DNA from: Dicaeum eximium
Lineage: Eukaryota > Chordata > Aves > Passeriformes > Dicaeidae
Direction: 5' to 3'
Assembly (NCBI GenBank): GCA_013396995.1
Contig: VWZP01005658.1
Location: 2,790,453-2,854,452, forward strand
Length of the DNA: 64,000 nucleotides
Notes under the pieces: model-generated
The model's input: the letters and a program-made list of their open reading frames with translations, nothing else
The model's database searches: none
Told to the model about the DNA's origin: nothing
Position numbers and translations under genes: made by a program
Shown here: positions 61,772 through 64,000 of the stretch, piece after piece
Layout of the letters: each line of letters begins with the position of its first letter
How positions within the stretch are numbered: the stretch's first letter is position 1

Positions 61772-64000
61772 GTCCTTTTAATTCCGGGTCATATGGCTGT
61801 AAAGGACTCAGTTCTCTAACATGATCAGAAGTACATGAGATTCCCCTAAATTAGAACTTCTCTCATCCTGTTGTCACTGCAGTATTTGTAATTAATTTTT
61901 GCTGGTAACCCTTTGATACTCAGCCTACACACTCTAATTTATAACTCTAATCTATTTTTGGTTCAGTAGCACAATTTCAGCCCTGAATGTTGACTTTAGA
62001 CAATGTGTGGTTTTTATCAGCTTCTCATACCTCCTTCTTCCCAGTTGTGTATGTGAGAGGTCAGAATCTTGAGAGTACACCACAAAACTGCATTATATCT
62101 GCAATATAATCTATATAATAGAATATATCTGCAAACTGTGAGGTCTGCATTAGCTCTTGCTCATGGTATTGTATTTAATACAGGCTCATTCTTTTTGAAA
62201 GTGTTTGGTTCTTGCATGGGGATTACAGCTCTTTGGGTCTGCTCAGCTGTCCAGGGACTGGGAGTACCTGTACTACATGGAGCCTTGTGATGCAGAATTC
62301 TCAAACTTCTCCTGTGCTCTGATTGCTCCTTTTAAGTGAAAAAAAGTTTGAGGGCTGAGTTTGTTGTCTCCTTCCTCTCAATGCAATTGAGTATGAGCCT
62401 TGGGCCAGGTGATGATCAGTCCAGCACTGAGGACAGCATCAGAATGAGCTGAGATTTTGGGAGTTGTCTGGGTGCCAATTTCCAAGCATAATTTAATTCC
62501 AGCCCAAAGAAATGTAGATATGGCAGCAACAGGATAAAGTCAAGTTGCTCTTTTCCTCAATAAATGCTGACTAAAGGAGGAACACAACTCTGAATTTATG
62601 TCAGTAGTGAAGACGTGGCCAATAAGATTTGTAAAAAATAGTTAAAAAAAAATCCTACTTGTTGCTAATCCAGGCTGGTTATCCAAGAGCAGACATAAAA
62701 ACTGCAATAACATGGTTATGGAAGGTAGAGCTACATTAGATAACTTTCATGAGGTTCTAAAGTTTTATTACATATGAAATTTTTTTCCCTTTTTTTTTTT
62801 TTTATTTCTGCAAAATGTGTGCTACAAGAATCATAGTCCAGCAGGAACTTATTTTGCAGGCAACAATACATGAAAAATAGTGCCAATAAAATTTAAAACT
62901 CCACAGTAAAAAATTAACTCCCAAAAAATAATTTTTCTATAAAATATGTAGCATGTGTAGAAGTCTCAGTGCCATGGTTATGTAAATGATATACAGACAC
63001 TGAGGAATAATGCTGTCATTCTAACCCATACCTATAAGAATTATATTGTGTCATGCCATCAGGAATTTTTTACATGCTCTTTGCACATATATATTTTTAT
63101 TAATGTTTCTGATCAGTTAAAGGTTGTAGGTACCTCTCTTTCCCACCACATGGCAAAATTTTTCTGCTTTTTCTGACGTGCTGTTTTCACCTTGCTCACT
63201 GGCAACCCTTGCAAGGGGGTTTAGATCCTTTGGCCAGGTGAGATGTCAGGAAATGAGGCAAAGGGTTTGGCTCTCAAATCTAAAAATGCGACTGGCAGAT
63301 GATTCCCTCTGTGGATTGCTAGGTGTGTGCTTCCCTAAAGCCTTGTTCTCCTCTGAAAAGCTATACCATTTCAAGAGATTGTTTTGGGGGGGCCTGAATT
63401 TATTCATTTATTAGGTAATTCTGTGCTTTCAGGAGTAAAGAAAAAGAGCAACATTTGGTCAAGATATTAGTAAAGTTTTATGTACACTATAAAACTGCAA
63501 ACAGAAGAATTTCTGTGGTTAACTGTCTGAGAGAAGTCTCTTAAAGGATGGTATATCTTTAGGACAACAGGAATTTGCACTGACTTTTCCACATGTGCCA
63601 TGTGTCTTGAAAGGATCTAAAGTTTAGAACAGAAATATTCCCTGTTGAACATCATGTTGAGAATCACTGACAGTGGGAAGAGTAAGGAGATATCAGGAGA
63701 CACGGGGGAGAAAAAAACAGCACAATTTTCAGGTTTGGTAGTTTTTTGAATCTAGAGTTTGAACTAACTCTGCCTACTAACTCTTCTCCCAAAGGACTTC
63801 TTTCTGTAAAAAATTCAGAACTTTCTGTGTTCAGAGCAATCTATGCTGAGACATCCTCAAAGCATTTCTGTAGCATTCTACTGTACTAGAGGAAAGGGAG
63901 GTTGTTATTTTCTGGCTTTTTACCACCCCTCTACACTACTGTCTCATCCTCTCTGCTGGGAATCCTCCCAATAGACATGGAATTGTAGTGGAGTAAAGAC
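61772..64000. other. Unique AT-rich non-coding DNA
   Basis: No gene or repeat family is recognised to the end of the window. A T14 run lies at 62790-62803. The plus frames at 62069-62290 and 63178-63414 are short and without motifs. Confidence 0.55.

Overview
The window reads as bird nuclear DNA, most likely from a songbird, and almost all of it is non-coding. The evidence is a recognisable 3' end of a CR1 LINE at about 37.27-37.51 kb, LTR-retrovirus fragments at about 11.9-12.17 kb and 30.1-30.4 kb that resemble avian ERV LTRs, few other repeats, an AT-rich and CpG-poor background with short GC-rich patches, and poly-A and A/C-rich low-complexity tracts. The species assignment is inference from memory of repeat families; no search could be run.

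I find no protein-coding gene, tRNA, rRNA, CRISPR array or bacterial-type operon that I can support. The longest open frames (165 codons on the minus strand at 7809-8306, 157 on the plus strand at 58145-58618, 145 on the minus strand at 24779-25216) show no recognisable domain. Their lengths are about what chance gives in 64 kb of six-frame sequence, and several lie in GC-rich patches where stops are rare. The window is therefore best read as intergenic DNA or the inside of a very long intron. The neighbouring gene cannot be named from here.

Layout: 0-5 kb is unique AT-rich DNA with a small tandem repeat at 702-772. At 5.04-5.29 kb a GC-rich, exon-like block runs into a 58-base A run. At 5.8-6.0 and 9.6 kb there are A/C-rich tracts. 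At 6.9-8.4 kb lie GC-richer patches. A likely solo LTR sits at 11.9-12.17 kb. At 16.85 kb there is a perfect 12-bp inverted repeat. From 17.7 to 23.9 kb there are only two dinucleotide microsatellites and unique DNA. A GC-rich island lies at 24.9-25.1 kb. At 28.5-29.0 kb is a stretch that could be a conserved non-coding element. At 30.1-30.4 kb there is a minus-strand ERV fragment (LTR end, primer-binding-site-like motif, leader). The CR1 fragment is at 37.3 kb. A GC-rich stretch with a tight CpG cluster lies at 45.3-46.0 kb. A GC-rich block ending in A23 is at 56.06-56.23 kb, and a degenerate T/A-rich array at 61.65-61.77 kb.

No new biological system is evident. The items most worth checking are the two GC-rich blocks that end in A runs, the 16.85 kb inverted repeat, the 45.46 kb CpG cluster, and a few exon-like open frames.
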